Positions 8,794-18,786 of a stretch of DNA of 64,000 nt are shown piece by piece. The DNA is taken from positions 1-64,000 of the forward strand of contig CAJURH010000014.1 of the NCBI GenBank assembly GCA_910588775.1, read 5' to 3'. The stretch is from an uncultured Lachnospiraceae bacterium (GTDB taxonomy: Bacteria > Bacillota > Clostridia > Lachnospirales > Lachnospiraceae). The translations under genes and the position numbers were made by a program. Position 1 is the stretch's first letter, and each line of letters begins with the position of its first letter. Under the pieces are notes generated by a model. The model ran no database searches. It was not told where the DNA came from and saw nothing but the letters and a program-made list of their open reading frames with translations.

Positions 8794-10716
8794 ATGAACA
8801 ATTACAGGAGATTGTCCCGGCCTTTGGTCTTTATGCTGGCGGCGGGTTTCTGCTGGGCGGCCTCAGCCGTGGATTGTCCGGCTACCAGCGGTTTGGTGCA
8901 GATGCAGACTGCGTCCAGGACCAAATTGGATGTGAGCAAAGGGGACATTGAGATTGGCGCGTCCCACATCAGCGGAATCAGCCCGGAAGGCGAGAAGGAG
9001 ACGCAGACAAACCGGGAAGGCTACCATATTGTGGGGGAGACCAGTGAATATTCCATTACAGTGGCGGCCGGAGCCGACGCGGATATTTTGCTGGAAAATG
9101 TCAATATCAACCAGGTGGACGAGGACGTAGGCGCGCTGCGCATCGAGGAAGCCTCTCAGGGAGATGTGACAGTGACCCTAAAAGGACACAACGTGTTGAA
9201 AGGCGGTTCCCACTGCGCAGGACTGGAGAAAAGCTGCAACCAGATATCCTGCGTGCACGCGGGCAGCCAGTGCAGTTGCGGGACTTTGACAATCCAGTGT
9301 GAGAAATATAAAGAAGAAGGCCATATCTGCAATGAAGAGTGCGGCACACTGATCGCCTCCGGGGTAAATGGCGGCGCCGGGATCGGCGGCGGAGATGGCA
9401 GGAAAGCCAACCGGATACGAATTCTGGGAGGCCATATCTCGGCCAGCGGTGGTTACGGAAGCGCCGGCGTGGGCGGCGGTTATTTCTGCGAGGCCAGCAA
9501 TGTGCAAGTCACAGGCGGAGAAGTGACGGCGGTGGCTGGAGAAGGCAACGTGGCTTTTGGAGGCGTGGACGGGAGCGAAGCCAATTCTATCAACGGCGAT
9601 TGCATTGTGGAAGCGGGTTCCATGGGAGGCGCGGAAGTTTTCAAAGGGATTTGGCTCAATGGAAACGCCGGGACTATCCATGGTCCTGTACATATATCGG
9701 AAGACGGCGCGGCTGGCATATTGAAAGATCGATCGCTAACCAGGGAGGACGGAGGCCGTCTGATCTTGCCGGAAGGCGTATCCTGGACCGTTCAGAATAC
9801 GCTGCGGGTTTTATCGGAAGTATCCGCCAACAGATTGCGTCAGGAGACGCAAACGCCTTCCTCCAATTCAGAAAATTCGGAGGGTTCTCAGGAAAAGGAG
9901 ACGGTTTCACTGAACGCTCAGTCTGCATCCGCCAATGGCATATACGGGCAGACGCTGAATCAGTTGGAAGTGACCGACGCGGCAGTGGAAGGCGGCGTGT
10001 CCGGGACCTGGAGCTGGGCTAAGGAGATGAATCCGGATAAAACCTACCCCATTGTGGACGGAACCGTTTCTTATACCAGAGTATTCACGCCAGACGATTC
10101 TCAGAAACAGGAAATCCGGGTGAAAATCCGCCCACAGATTTCCTATCTTGAAACCAGTAAAGAGGTCACTATCCTTTCTCCCAGATCGCCAGATGGAGAG
10201 AACGGGTGGTACAGAGGCAATGTGGTTCTGGAAGCGCCGGACGGCTATCAGGCGTTCCACAGCAGATCCGTGGGCTGGGTGGAAGAGCTGGTGGTGCCGG
10301 ACGATGGCGGCTCTGGGGACTACGAGTATTATCTGCGGGAAGCGGGGACTAACCAGACCACAGATGTGAAAAAAATCCGGTTGAACATTGACAGTCTTCC
10401 GCCAATCGTGGAAGCCGCCACAGTCACTTATGTGGATAGCGGCGTGCGGATTCGGGTTAAAGCCAAAGATGACACAAGCCTGACAGAGCAGGTGAGTGGC
10501 TCCCGTTATTTCTATTGTCTGATAAAACCGGAATCCAAGGCGAAATCGTTGGGCCGTAAGGCAGTGGTAAAGAATAAGCAGACGAAGAATAACACCACTG
10601 GAGAGTTCACCTACACAGGTCTCGAATCGGGCATCCAATACAGGCTCTTTGTGGTGGCGGCTGACAAAGCGGGGAACTTGTCAGAAGTGACGGAACAAGT
10701 GTTTACGGCGCAGTGA
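8794..10716 (+). CDS. Secreted beta-rich surface protein with Cys cluster and Fn3-like C-terminus
   Basis: 640 residues. It has a signal peptide (hydrophobic 10-25, cleavage near Ala-Ser-Ala). Residues 45-290 are Gly-rich, repetitive and beta-helix-like, resembling clostridial 'carbohydrate-binding domain' (Cthe_2159-like) proteins; that assignment is tentative. This part holds a Cys cluster (SCNQISC...CSCGTLTIQC...GHICNEECGTL) shared with the next gene. Residues 340-430 are Ser/Glu-rich linker plus an MBG-like segment (ANGIYGQTLNQLEV), and the last 90 residues look like fibronectin type III (SGIQYRLFVVAADKAGNLSE). There is no C-terminal anchor, so it is probably released or held by its partner. 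Confidence 0.7.
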   Translation: MNNYRRLSRPLVFMLAAGFCWAASAVDCPATSGLVQMQTASRTKLDVSKGDIEIGASHISGISPEGEKETQTNREGYHIVGETSEYSITVAAGADADILLENVNINQVDEDVGALRIEEASQGDVTVTLKGHNVLKGGSHCAGLEKSCNQISCVHAGSQCSCGTLTIQCEKYKEEGHICNEECGTLIASGVNGGAGIGGGDGRKANRIRILGGHISASGGYGSAGVGGGYFCEASNVQVTGGEVTAVAGEGNVAFGGVDGSEANSINGDCIVEAGSMGGAEVFKGIWLNGNAGTIHGPVHISEDGAAGILKDRSLTREDGGRLILPEGVSWTVQNTLRVLSEVSANRLRQETQTPSSNSENSEGSQEKETVSLNAQSASANGIYGQTLNQLEVTDAAVEGGVSGTWSWAKEMNPDKTYPIVDGTVSYTRVFTPDDSQKQEIRVKIRPQISYLETSKEVTILSPRSPDGENGWYRGNVVLEAPDGYQAFHSRSVGWVEELVVPDDGGSGDYEYYLREAGTNQTTDVKKIRLNIDSLPPIVEAATVTYVDSGVRIRVKAKDDTSLTEQVSGSRYFYCLIKPESKAKSLGRKAVVKNKQTKNNTTGEFTYTGLESGIQYRLFVVAADKAGNLSEVTEQVFTAQ

Positions 10717-10803
10717 TAGGAACCGGGCTTAAGTAGACGGCGTAAAATGCCGATATATACAGTACGATAGATTTACGACAGTCAATTAGGGAGGACGTTG
10801 TTT

Positions 10804-13800
10804 ATGAGGAAAAAGTTTATAGCCGTGGCGCTGGCTGCGGCTTTGGCGTGCAATATGACAGTGGCGCCAGCGGCGGCGCAGCCGTTGACAGGCCTCTCTG
10901 TCTTTCGGGGACTGTTTGGCGGCGACAGTTCCGATAAAAAGGATGAGAAGAAAGACGATAAGGAAGACGCGGCCAGTGAGGATAAGGTTGAAAGCCAGGA
11001 ATCCGCGACCAAGGATGGCGCTTCGAAGACCACAAGTTCCAGCGGAGCCGCTCTGGATATTGGAAAAGGGAATATTGTCATTGGTCCGAAAGAGATTTCG
11101 GCGTTTGACACGCAAGGCAATCCGGTGACGGCGACAAGTTCGAAATATGTGATTACCGGCTACTCAGAGGAAAATGCCATTATGGTTCAGAGCGGGGCCA
11201 ACGCCAATGTGGTTCTCTCTAATGCAACGATTATCCGCACAGCGGAAGGGGAAAGCCCATTCTGGCTGGCGGATGACGCTGGCAATGTGCAGGTGACTCT
11301 GGAAGGAAATAATACCCTTCAGGGAGGGCCGGGAGCGGCGGCTATTCAGAAGAACTGCACCCATAACGGAACCTCCTGCAAATGCAAACGTCTGGAGATT
11401 ACCTGCGGGAATACATCCAGCGGCCATGTATGTGACAGCGATTGCGGCACGTTGAACGCCACAGGAAGCGGCGGCGCGGCGGCCATTGGCGGAGCGGCCG
11501 GAATGGGCAGCGCCAACATAACCATAAAAGGCGGTATGATTACGGCCAACGGAGGTGTGGGCGGAGCATCCGGTGGCATCGGAACAGGCGTGGACATAAC
11601 AGGCGGTGTGGTCAACGCCGGAGCTGTGAACGGAAAAGACGGCAGCGGAAGCAACGCCATGCGAGGAAACACGCTGGTATTCGCGGACTCGAATGCAGGC
11701 CTGGAACGGGACAAAGGTATCTTATATGAGAACGGCGCCGGAACTGTCTATGGCAGTGTGAAAATGACCCAGGGGATGGCCGATTATCTCCCGGCGGGAA
11801 GCGCACTGACCATACCAGAAGGTTCTTCTCTGACCATAGATGAAGGCACAGTCCTCCCCAATGCAGAAAATGTAATCGGTGAAGTGACGGTGAAACAGGC
11901 CAAGAAAACGCCTACGCCGGAACCAACTGTGGAAGCTACGCCAGATGCGGCGCCTGTGATGGAGGAAGATCAGCAGGAAGCGCAAGCGCAGGCGGATGGT
12001 GATCCCACATACAGTGAATCCACCATACAGATAACACGGCTTACAAGTTCCAGCGGATCTGAGATCACAGGAACGCCGCGAGAGATTGAATATGGCGACA
12101 GAGTAACGGTTGATGTGACGGTGACTTTAAGTCCACTGGTTATATCGGGGAATGTGCCCACAGGCACAGGCGATCAGGTGACGTTCCATCTGGGCAGTTC
12201 CAGCAGTCCTGTGATAGGTTCCGTAGCCCTGGACAGCGGTGAAGGAGCCGGGACATTTACGAAATCAGCGGTAATACCATTCTCGGGAGGAGATTTTGCT
12301 CCGAATACAGAGTATGATTTGGTCGCGGTGTATTCAGGTAAGCCAGGCTTTACGGGAAATCAGTTTGTACAGCGAATAAAAATTAATCAGGGTTCGGTGC
12401 GGCTGAGTTCAACTGGCTGGAGTAAACAGGATGCGATTGCGGGCAGACCGCTGAGTGACATTGATCTGAATGGAGATCAGGGCGTTAATATTAAAACAAC
12501 CAATGCAGCTGGAGAAACTGTGGAAGGAGAGTGGAGCTGGGGTAAAATAGTAGGGCCGGATGGCTCGCTCGGCGCAAATGTCTATACAGGTACAGTGCTC
12601 TATCCAACGACTGCGGAATATAACAATCGGTATCAGTTGATATTTACGCCAAAGGATAGCAAATATGGTGGCAACACAGCGATTGCGACTATTAATGCAA
12701 TAGCGGCTAATCTAACAGAAAGTGAGAATTCAACGGCGAAGGTAACTCCTGGTGATGATAAGAAATATAATGGCTGGTATAATGTGGCCAGTGGGGATAT
12801 TACGGTTGAACTGCCAGGATTTACATTGCTTTCGAAACAAGATGAGCCAGCAACACAAAAGGAATGGGAAAGCGCTAAATGGACAAATAGCATCAAGATT
12901 AATGATATGTTTTATGACGGCCAGTACCCATATGCCATTTTTGCAAAAAGAACTGTAAATGGTGAGATATGGGTGTTGAATCTCAAAGATTTGAAAATTG
13001 ATAAGCTATATCCCATTATAGATGAAGGCACTGCAGGATACTCTACGGTTGTGACAGGTTCACAGGCTACACTGACTTTCAACGCCAGTAACGAGAGTAG
13101 TCAGAGTGGGGTAAAAGAATATCGGTGTGACGCCGTTGCCAGGCGTGATACAAGCGGAAAGCTTGTGCCGCCTTTAAAGCTAAGCGGGCCCAGCGATATA
13201 AAGAAAATAGTAGAAGGTTCACCTGCTTCTATGGTTTTCACCAAGTTGAATGCGCTCAGTGATCATGATGTGTATGTATTTGTAACAGATAATGCGGGAA
13301 ATACTACAAAATATATAACACGTATAATTGATGAAACTTCTGGGGATGTGATAAAGCCGAATCCATCCGGAAAACCTATAAGTGGAGTGTCATGGAATGA
13401 GAATGATAATAACCGTTATGGATTTGCATTTCAGACCGACAAAGCAGACATTGATGGTACGATAAGATTTGATGTCATTGATGGCATCACTGGGGGAACG
13501 AAAAGAGGTACAGTGGCTTTTGGAGACATGGTGACAGCTGTATTTGAACCGAAATCCGGGAATCCCGGTACATTGACTTATAGCTGGTATCGTCTGAAAG
13601 ATGCAGATCAGGCGCCCCAGGAGATTTCCGAAGCGCGTGGGCAGGCGACTTATAAAGTGCAGGCGGCGGATATAGACCATTTTCTGATTTGTCGTGTAAA
13701 TGGTTCCAACACATCCCAGGCGGGTTATGTACAGGAGACTTTGGGGCATCGGGTTATACGGCAGGCATGTCCATCTGAATTTTATCCCACAAACGGGGTA

Positions 13801-16194
13801 GTGGATAATGACAACAAAACCTTTTCTTTTACAGGAATATATGATAATGATCTTCGCGGACCCACATACGAATGGCGTATGAATGGTGGCGGATGGCAGG
13901 ATGTGCCGTCTTCTGTAGATGGCGTGAATTTCGTCATCAATGTGGGAGATAATACAATTCCGGCAGGTCAGTTAGAAGTGCGAGTGAAGGAGTCAAATTT
14001 ATATTTTGAAAGCCCGCCATCTTCTTATCTGAAGAATGAAGAAGACTTTATCAGTCCTCATGAGCTGGACGTGAGCCTGAACGGTTTGCCCCAATATGGA
14101 GAAACCCTGACGGCGGACATTAATACTACAGCCATTTCGCCTTCAGATATTCGTTTCCAGTGGAGTTACGAGGAAGGCGGTAACATTTCCAATGAAGGTT
14201 CCACCTATGTGTTGGGAAAAAGTGATATAGGCAAACATATCAAAGTCCAAGTGATCTGGGTGGGCCATGAAGGCGCGAACAGCTCGGCTATTTCAAAAAC
14301 AATTATGCCACGGGATGTGCGGGCGGTTATCAATGTGACGCCCAAGGAGTACGACGGAACCACAACGGCAGAGGCTACCGTGACCATTGACGGTCTGGTG
14401 AATGGAGACGATTTAAGCGGCGCAGCGGAGGTTGAATTTGAAGATCCCAATGCCGGTGAAAATAAAAATGTAAAAGTAAAGAAGACAGACAAAATTGGTG
14501 ACGCAGCCACAAAGTTGTGTTACAACATGGATTTCAATAAATCGGATGTGAAAGGAACCATCCAGCCCAGAAAATTGAATCTGAGCATAACTGCTTCGGA
14601 TAAAGTGTATGACGGCACCACAGATGCACAGGTGAGCGTTTCAGCAAATGCGCTGCCTGGCGATAATATTATTGTGTCCGGTACAGGCGCATTTGTTGAT
14701 AAGAATGCGGGAACCAATAAGCAGGTTACTTCTCAGGATATAGAGATTACCGGGGATGACGCGGCCAATTATACGGCGGTGGGCAGCACAGCCACCACTA
14801 CGGCAAACATAACGCCGAAGAATATCGAACTGGAATCCATTTCCGTTGCGGATAAAGTGTACGACGACACCACAGACGCCACGATTACGGCGACTTTCAA
14901 AGGTGCAGTGGACGATGTGAGCTATACATACAAAGCCGCATTTGAAACGCCGAATGTTGGAAAGGACAAGAAAGTGACAGCGTCCATTACCCTGACTGGG
15001 GAGAGCGCCACCAACTATGTTCTGGCCAGCGGAGATATTGTAGGCAAAGGTAACATTGTAAAAGCCCTTGCTCCTTATGAAGACTCCGACATTCCCAAGG
15101 ACTTGACAGGTATCGAAGGCAAGAAATTAAGTTCTGTTTACATTGGCAGTGGATTTACATGGAAAGATCCTGCTACCGTGATGAAAACAGTGGGAAGGCA
15201 TAATTATCCGGCTTACTACAACCCAGACCCCAATCAGTATGGGAACCGGGAAATTGAGTTGGAAGTATTGGTGCAGTGTGCAAAACATACCTGGGGAGAA
15301 TGGACGATTACCAAGGACCCCACCAAAGAAGAGATGGGTGAACGCCAGCGGATTTGTAGCGTGTGCGGTTACACAGAGGTGGAAACGATTGCCCGTGCGC
15401 CGTACATTGCCAACGATGACACCAAGGTTGGTTGGGGAGATATTACCCAGGCAATTAATAATGCATCATCAGGTACAGAGATTCCGGTGGTGATGAACGG
15501 CACAGAGACGCTTCCCGCTTCTGTATTGGAGGCATTGCAGGGAAGAGAGGTTTCGCTGGTGCTTCAGATGGGTGAAGGGATTACCTGGACCATCCGGGGC
15601 GAGGACATCACATCCAGCAGCTTGAAAGACATCAACATGGCTCTTACCATGTATACAGATAATATTCCTTCAGATGTAATCGATCCTTATGTAAAAGGAA
15701 AGACGGCTGTTCAGCTTCATCTGGCTTACAGCGGGGAATTTGGATTTGTAGCCACGCTGCGTGTTCCGTTCTCAGATGAGTTTGCGGGAATTAATTCAAC
15801 TTTGTATTACTATAATCCCAACCGCGGACGTCTGGAGCAGATGGATAAGAACCGGATTACAGACGATGGAATTGGACGTTATGACTTCAACCATGCGTCC
15901 GACTATGTGGTGATTATCGACAAAGCGTCTGATACCCAGGGCGGCGATACAACCCCGTCTTCCAATGGAGCGACGGTTACGCCAGGCACAACAGGGGCCA
16001 CAAACGCCTCTGGTGCGGCAGGTCAGGCTACAGGCACAGCGGCCAGAACCACATCGGCCAATAATGCCAGATTTATCAGTTCCAATGGAGCGAAGACATC
16101 GGATGATACGCCGATTATGGTTTATGCCATCTTGCTCATTGTAGGTGCAGCGGGTATTGCATCCGTTGGATATTACAGACGAAAAAGGAAATAA
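10804..16194 (+). CDS. Giant cell-surface protein with YDG/MBG repeats and C-terminal anchor
   Basis: 1796 residues. The start is ATG 10804, with GGGAGGA 8 bp upstream; an in-frame TTG six bases earlier is too close. Signal peptide (MRKKFIAVALAAALACNMTVAPAAA), a charged linker (about 40-80), then a Gly-rich beta-helix-like domain with the same Cys cluster as the upstream gene (NCTHNGTSCKCKRLEITC...GHVCDSDCGTL). Several Ig-like stretches follow. Near 1180-1420 are three YDG repeats, each opening with (E/V)YDGTT or VYDDTT and closing with a YTA/YVLA segment. Then a C-x2-C module (CSVCGYTEVETI), a Thr/Ala-rich wall-spanning region and a terminal membrane helix with RRKRK. The sorting motif is degenerate (GAKTSDDTP before the helix), a variant of the TGD-type. 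Probably an adhesin or matrix protein paired with the preceding gene. Confidence 0.75.
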   Translation: MRKKFIAVALAAALACNMTVAPAAAQPLTGLSVFRGLFGGDSSDKKDEKKDDKEDAASEDKVESQESATKDGASKTTSSSGAALDIGKGNIVIGPKEISAFDTQGNPVTATSSKYVITGYSEENAIMVQSGANANVVLSNATIIRTAEGESPFWLADDAGNVQVTLEGNNTLQGGPGAAAIQKNCTHNGTSCKCKRLEITCGNTSSGHVCDSDCGTLNATGSGGAAAIGGAAGMGSANITIKGGMITANGGVGGASGGIGTGVDITGGVVNAGAVNGKDGSGSNAMRGNTLVFADSNAGLERDKGILYENGAGTVYGSVKMTQGMADYLPAGSALTIPEGSSLTIDEGTVLPNAENVIGEVTVKQAKKTPTPEPTVEATPDAAPVMEEDQQEAQAQADGDPTYSESTIQITRLTSSSGSEITGTPREIEYGDRVTVDVTVTLSPLVISGNVPTGTGDQVTFHLGSSSSPVIGSVALDSGEGAGTFTKSAVIPFSGGDFAPNTEYDLVAVYSGKPGFTGNQFVQRIKINQGSVRLSSTGWSKQDAIAGRPLSDIDLNGDQGVNIKTTNAAGETVEGEWSWGKIVGPDGSLGANVYTGTVLYPTTAEYNNRYQLIFTPKDSKYGGNTAIATINAIAANLTESENSTAKVTPGDDKKYNGWYNVASGDITVELPGFTLLSKQDEPATQKEWESAKWTNSIKINDMFYDGQYPYAIFAKRTVNGEIWVLNLKDLKIDKLYPIIDEGTAGYSTVVTGSQATLTFNASNESSQSGVKEYRCDAVARRDTSGKLVPPLKLSGPSDIKKIVEGSPASMVFTKLNALSDHDVYVFVTDNAGNTTKYITRIIDETSGDVIKPNPSGKPISGVSWNENDNNRYGFAFQTDKADIDGTIRFDVIDGITGGTKRGTVAFGDMVTAVFEPKSGNPGTLTYSWYRLKDADQAPQEISEARGQATYKVQAADIDHFLICRVNGSNTSQAGYVQETLGHRVIRQACPSEFYPTNGVVDNDNKTFSFTGIYDNDLRGPTYEWRMNGGGWQDVPSSVDGVNFVINVGDNTIPAGQLEVRVKESNLYFESPPSSYLKNEEDFISPHELDVSLNGLPQYGETLTADINTTAISPSDIRFQWSYEEGGNISNEGSTYVLGKSDIGKHIKVQVIWVGHEGANSSAISKTIMPRDVRAVINVTPKEYDGTTTAEATVTIDGLVNGDDLSGAAEVEFEDPNAGENKNVKVKKTDKIGDAATKLCYNMDFNKSDVKGTIQPRKLNLSITASDKVYDGTTDAQVSVSANALPGDNIIVSGTGAFVDKNAGTNKQVTSQDIEITGDDAANYTAVGSTATTTANITPKNIELESISVADKVYDDTTDATITATFKGAVDDVSYTYKAAFETPNVGKDKKVTASITLTGESATNYVLASGDIVGKGNIVKALAPYEDSDIPKDLTGIEGKKLSSVYIGSGFTWKDPATVMKTVGRHNYPAYYNPDPNQYGNREIELEVLVQCAKHTWGEWTITKDPTKEEMGERQRICSVCGYTEVETIARAPYIANDDTKVGWGDITQAINNASSGTEIPVVMNGTETLPASVLEALQGREVSLVLQMGEGITWTIRGEDITSSSLKDINMALTMYTDNIPSDVIDPYVKGKTAVQLHLAYSGEFGFVATLRVPFSDEFAGINSTLYYYNPNRGRLEQMDKNRITDDGIGRYDFNHASDYVVIIDKASDTQGGDTTPSSNGATVTPGTTGATNASGAAGQATGTAARTTSANNARFISSNGAKTSDDTPIMVYAILLIVGAAGIASVGYYRRKRK

Positions 16195-16212
16195 AAATTA
16201 GCAGTTGAAGGA

Positions 16213-16236
16213 CCCCCAGGTTACTGGGGGTTTTTT
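16213..16236 (+). terminator. Intrinsic terminator of the giant surface protein gene
   Basis: Stem CCCCCAG (16213-16219) with CTGGGGG (16224-16230), 4-nt loop, then six T. Confidence 0.9.
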
Positions 16237-17052
16237 CTAATCATTTATAAATATTTGCGAAAATTTTGCACACGGATTTTTTGAAGGATGGGGTTGGAGG
16301 CGCAAAGGTTCAGCAGAAACATACCAAAGGAAAGGTTAAATGCCAGCAAGATTGTTGAAACGGCTAGAAAACGATTTATATAATATAGAAATGAAAAACA
16401 AATGCTGTATGAGCCAGACGCAGGCCATAGCGGATATTTTACCCCGGTTTGGTGGTATGACTGGTTATTCCCAACGGGGGAATAACCAGCAGCGGCATTT
16501 TGAACATAAGGGCTCACAGATTTCTGGTATATTATGCCCGTTCCTGAGAGGAAGAATCTGAATTATCTGGACTATTGGCGGGCGGATGGCGTTCAGTTGT
16601 GGTATAATATTAATAAGAGATTTTATGCCATGGTCCATGTAAGCGGAACCAACATAAACGTAAGCGCCTCGGTTCACAGCCGTAGCTATTCATCCAGCGT
16701 CACAAGAGCGGCTTATTTGCATCCGGACATCCGCCTGGGACATTGTCTACATCCATGCGGATTTGTTTTAAAAGTGTGGAGCAAGAAGAGTCAGCGCACC
16801 CGGTCATGGTAAAAATCAAAGTCATGGCATGTTTTTTTAGCCGCGTCGATCTGAAAAAATCGTTATTCAAAGGGCGGCTCTAAAAAGCGTGGGCCGAAAT
16901 GCCATCAAAAGAATTTACAAAGGGCTGTGATCAAATGCCCGAAAAAACAGTTGACTAAATATAAAAAAACTGTGAAACGGAGCAGTCGGCTATGTAAAAT
17001 TCATAAAAATAAATGTTTAGCAAATGGAAAGAAGAAAGGAAGGGAGAAACAC
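16237..17052. other. Gene-poor stretch with decayed-looking coding remnants
   Basis: No recognisable gene. Short overlapping plus-strand frames (around 16340-16560 and 16534-16812) encode peptides rich in aromatic residues (for example YLDYWRADGVQLWYNIN) and are interrupted, so this may be a decayed gene I cannot name. A 12-bp perfect hairpin, CTGGTTATTCCC with GGGAATAACCAG (16461-16472, 16478-16489), lies inside. The last part leads to the ribosome site of the lipoprotein gene. Confidence 0.3.
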
Positions 17053-18249
17053 ATGAAAAAGAAATGGACAGCGCTGTTGTTGGTGGGGGCGGTCATGCTC
17101 AATCTTACAGCGTGTGGAGGAGGAAACGCTGATTCTGGCTCTGAAGTGGGAAAGCAGGAACCGGCGCAGGAAACTGAGAGCGCAGAGCAGGAAGAAGAAA
17201 CGTCAGTCGGCGTGAAAGCAGCCTGGGAGAGCATGCCGATGACCCAGCCTGTGATAGACGGCGGTACGGTGTCTTACGGACCGATTACCATGAAACTGCC
17301 GGAGGGCTATGTGGCCAAAGATAAAAAGACATCAGACGGCGGGTTTTATGCTACAGATGCACTGCGCTTGGACTATGTTCCCCATATTGATTTTTCCAAT
17401 CAGGTGGGCAGCGCTTCTTTTTCGACCAATATGAGGGAAAGTGTGGAAGAGCAGACGAAAGAATCATTGAGTGAGCAGGGGGCGCAGTTCAAGGAAATAA
17501 CAGCGTATGAGGAAAGTAAGCTGGGACAATATGGCGTGGTTCGGGCGACCATAGCGTATACGTACGAAGGGATAGATTTGATCGATGAGGTCTATCAGTT
17601 GTATGAAACAACAGGAGAATACGGAAAAGCTTTGTTGGTGGAGTATTACGGCAAAGAGGATGACGAGCAGCATCTTGCGGCGGCAAAGGAGGCCATGGAT
17701 ACCATTGCGTTGATTACAGGGGATTACGAAGAGCCAGAACTTTTGACTCAGGTGAGCGATTGGGAAAATGCATTCAATTCCCCCACGGATCGACTGGCAA
17801 TCGAAGGAACCTCGGTGAAATTTGGTCCGCTGCATATAGAGTTGCCGCAAGGGTACGCAGTGGAAGACGAAACCGCGGAGTCTCCTGTATTTTACGGGCC
17901 GGATGGCGTGAGCAATTATACTTTTAATTTCACGGAAGATTCCTATTATCTTCTCTCTGACAGAGAATATGTGACTTCCACATTTTCAGAGCAATATGGG
18001 GGAATTGGATATGAAAATATCAATCTAGTGGCGTTGGACCCTATAGAGGTAAACGGACGCAAAGGACTGGGAATAGGTTTTGGCATGACATACCAGGGAA
18101 TGGAACTTTCACAGAATATGCGCACGATTTTTGAGGATGTGGATGCAGTGACAACGCCTGTCATCACGGTGACATACACCGGATCTGTGAATCAAAATGG
18201 TGAAGGGGAAGCGTTGGCGGCAGCTATGGAAAGTATAAGAATTGATTGA
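17053..18249 (+). CDS. Secreted lipoprotein of unknown function
   Basis: 398-residue lipoprotein. The signal peptide ends in lipobox LTAC with the lipidated Cys at 21, followed by a Gly/Asn and Glu-rich linker. The start is ATG 17053 behind GGAAGGGAG; the frame stays open further upstream but lacks signals. The mature part has two similar halves of about 150 residues: 'SYGPITMKLPEGYVAKDKK' near residue 73 and 'KFGPLHIELPQGYAVEDET' near residue 255, each followed by an alpha/beta segment. It is therefore an internally duplicated domain, perhaps a substrate- or envelope-binding fold. I do not recognise the family. Confidence 0.75.
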   Translation: MKKKWTALLLVGAVMLNLTACGGGNADSGSEVGKQEPAQETESAEQEEETSVGVKAAWESMPMTQPVIDGGTVSYGPITMKLPEGYVAKDKKTSDGGFYATDALRLDYVPHIDFSNQVGSASFSTNMRESVEEQTKESLSEQGAQFKEITAYEESKLGQYGVVRATIAYTYEGIDLIDEVYQLYETTGEYGKALLVEYYGKEDDEQHLAAAKEAMDTIALITGDYEEPELLTQVSDWENAFNSPTDRLAIEGTSVKFGPLHIELPQGYAVEDETAESPVFYGPDGVSNYTFNFTEDSYYLLSDREYVTSTFSEQYGGIGYENINLVALDPIEVNGRKGLGIGFGMTYQGMELSQNMRTIFEDVDAVTTPVITVTYTGSVNQNGEGEALAAAMESIRID

Positions 18250-18264
18250 GATGTAAATAAGGCA

Positions 18265-18308
18265 GGCTCAGCGGAAACGGGAAGCAGGTTTCTGTCTGAG
18301 CCTTTTTT
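18265..18308 (+). terminator. Intrinsic terminator after the lipoprotein gene
   Basis: GGCTCAG (18265-18271) pairs with CTGAGCC (18296-18302) and is followed by six T. It separates this gene from the convergent pyrI. Confidence 0.8.
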
Positions 18309-18339
18309 AATTTTATATTTATAGATGCGTTACAAAAAG

Positions 18340-18768
18340 TTACGATTTATTATATTTTCCTTCGCAATATTTACAGCGATATATTTCATTCTTCTCATCC
18401 GTCAGCAGGAAAATCTGCTTTAAACCATGTTCAATGGAGGTAATGCAGCGGGGGTTTCTGCAGCGAATAACATTTACGATTTTCTGCGGCAGCTTTAATT
18501 TCTTCTTCTCAACGATTTGGGCGTCCTTTATGATATTGATGGTGATGTTGTGATCGATAAAGCCCAGGATGTCCAGATCCAGCGTGTCAATATCGCATTC
18601 CACCTTGATAATGTCTTTCTTACCCATTTTGTTGCTGCGGGCGTTCTTAATAATCGCCACGGTGCAGTCCAGCTTGCCCAGGCCCAGGTCATGGTAAATG
18701 GTCATGCTTTTTCCGGCCTTGATATGATCCAATACAAATCCTTCGTGAATTTGTCCGACATTTAACAT
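18340..18768 (-). CDS. pyrI: Aspartate carbamoyltransferase regulatory subunit
   Basis: 142-residue PyrI, the nucleotide-binding regulatory chain of aspartate transcarbamoylase. The N-terminal allosteric domain is followed by the four-cysteine zinc site: C103 and C108 (CRNPRC), C132 and C135 (CKYC). It follows pyrB after an 18-bp gap, so the two chains are co-expressed. Presence of pyrI means the enzyme is probably feedback-controlled by CTP/ATP. Confidence 0.96.
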   Translation of the reverse strand: MLNVGQIHEGFVLDHIKAGKSMTIYHDLGLGKLDCTVAIIKNARSNKMGKKDIIKVECDIDTLDLDILGFIDHNITINIIKDAQIVEKKKLKLPQKIVNVIRCRNPRCITSIEHGLKQIFLLTDEKNEIYRCKYCEGKYNKS

Positions 18769-18786
18769 AAAAATCTCCTTTATTCT

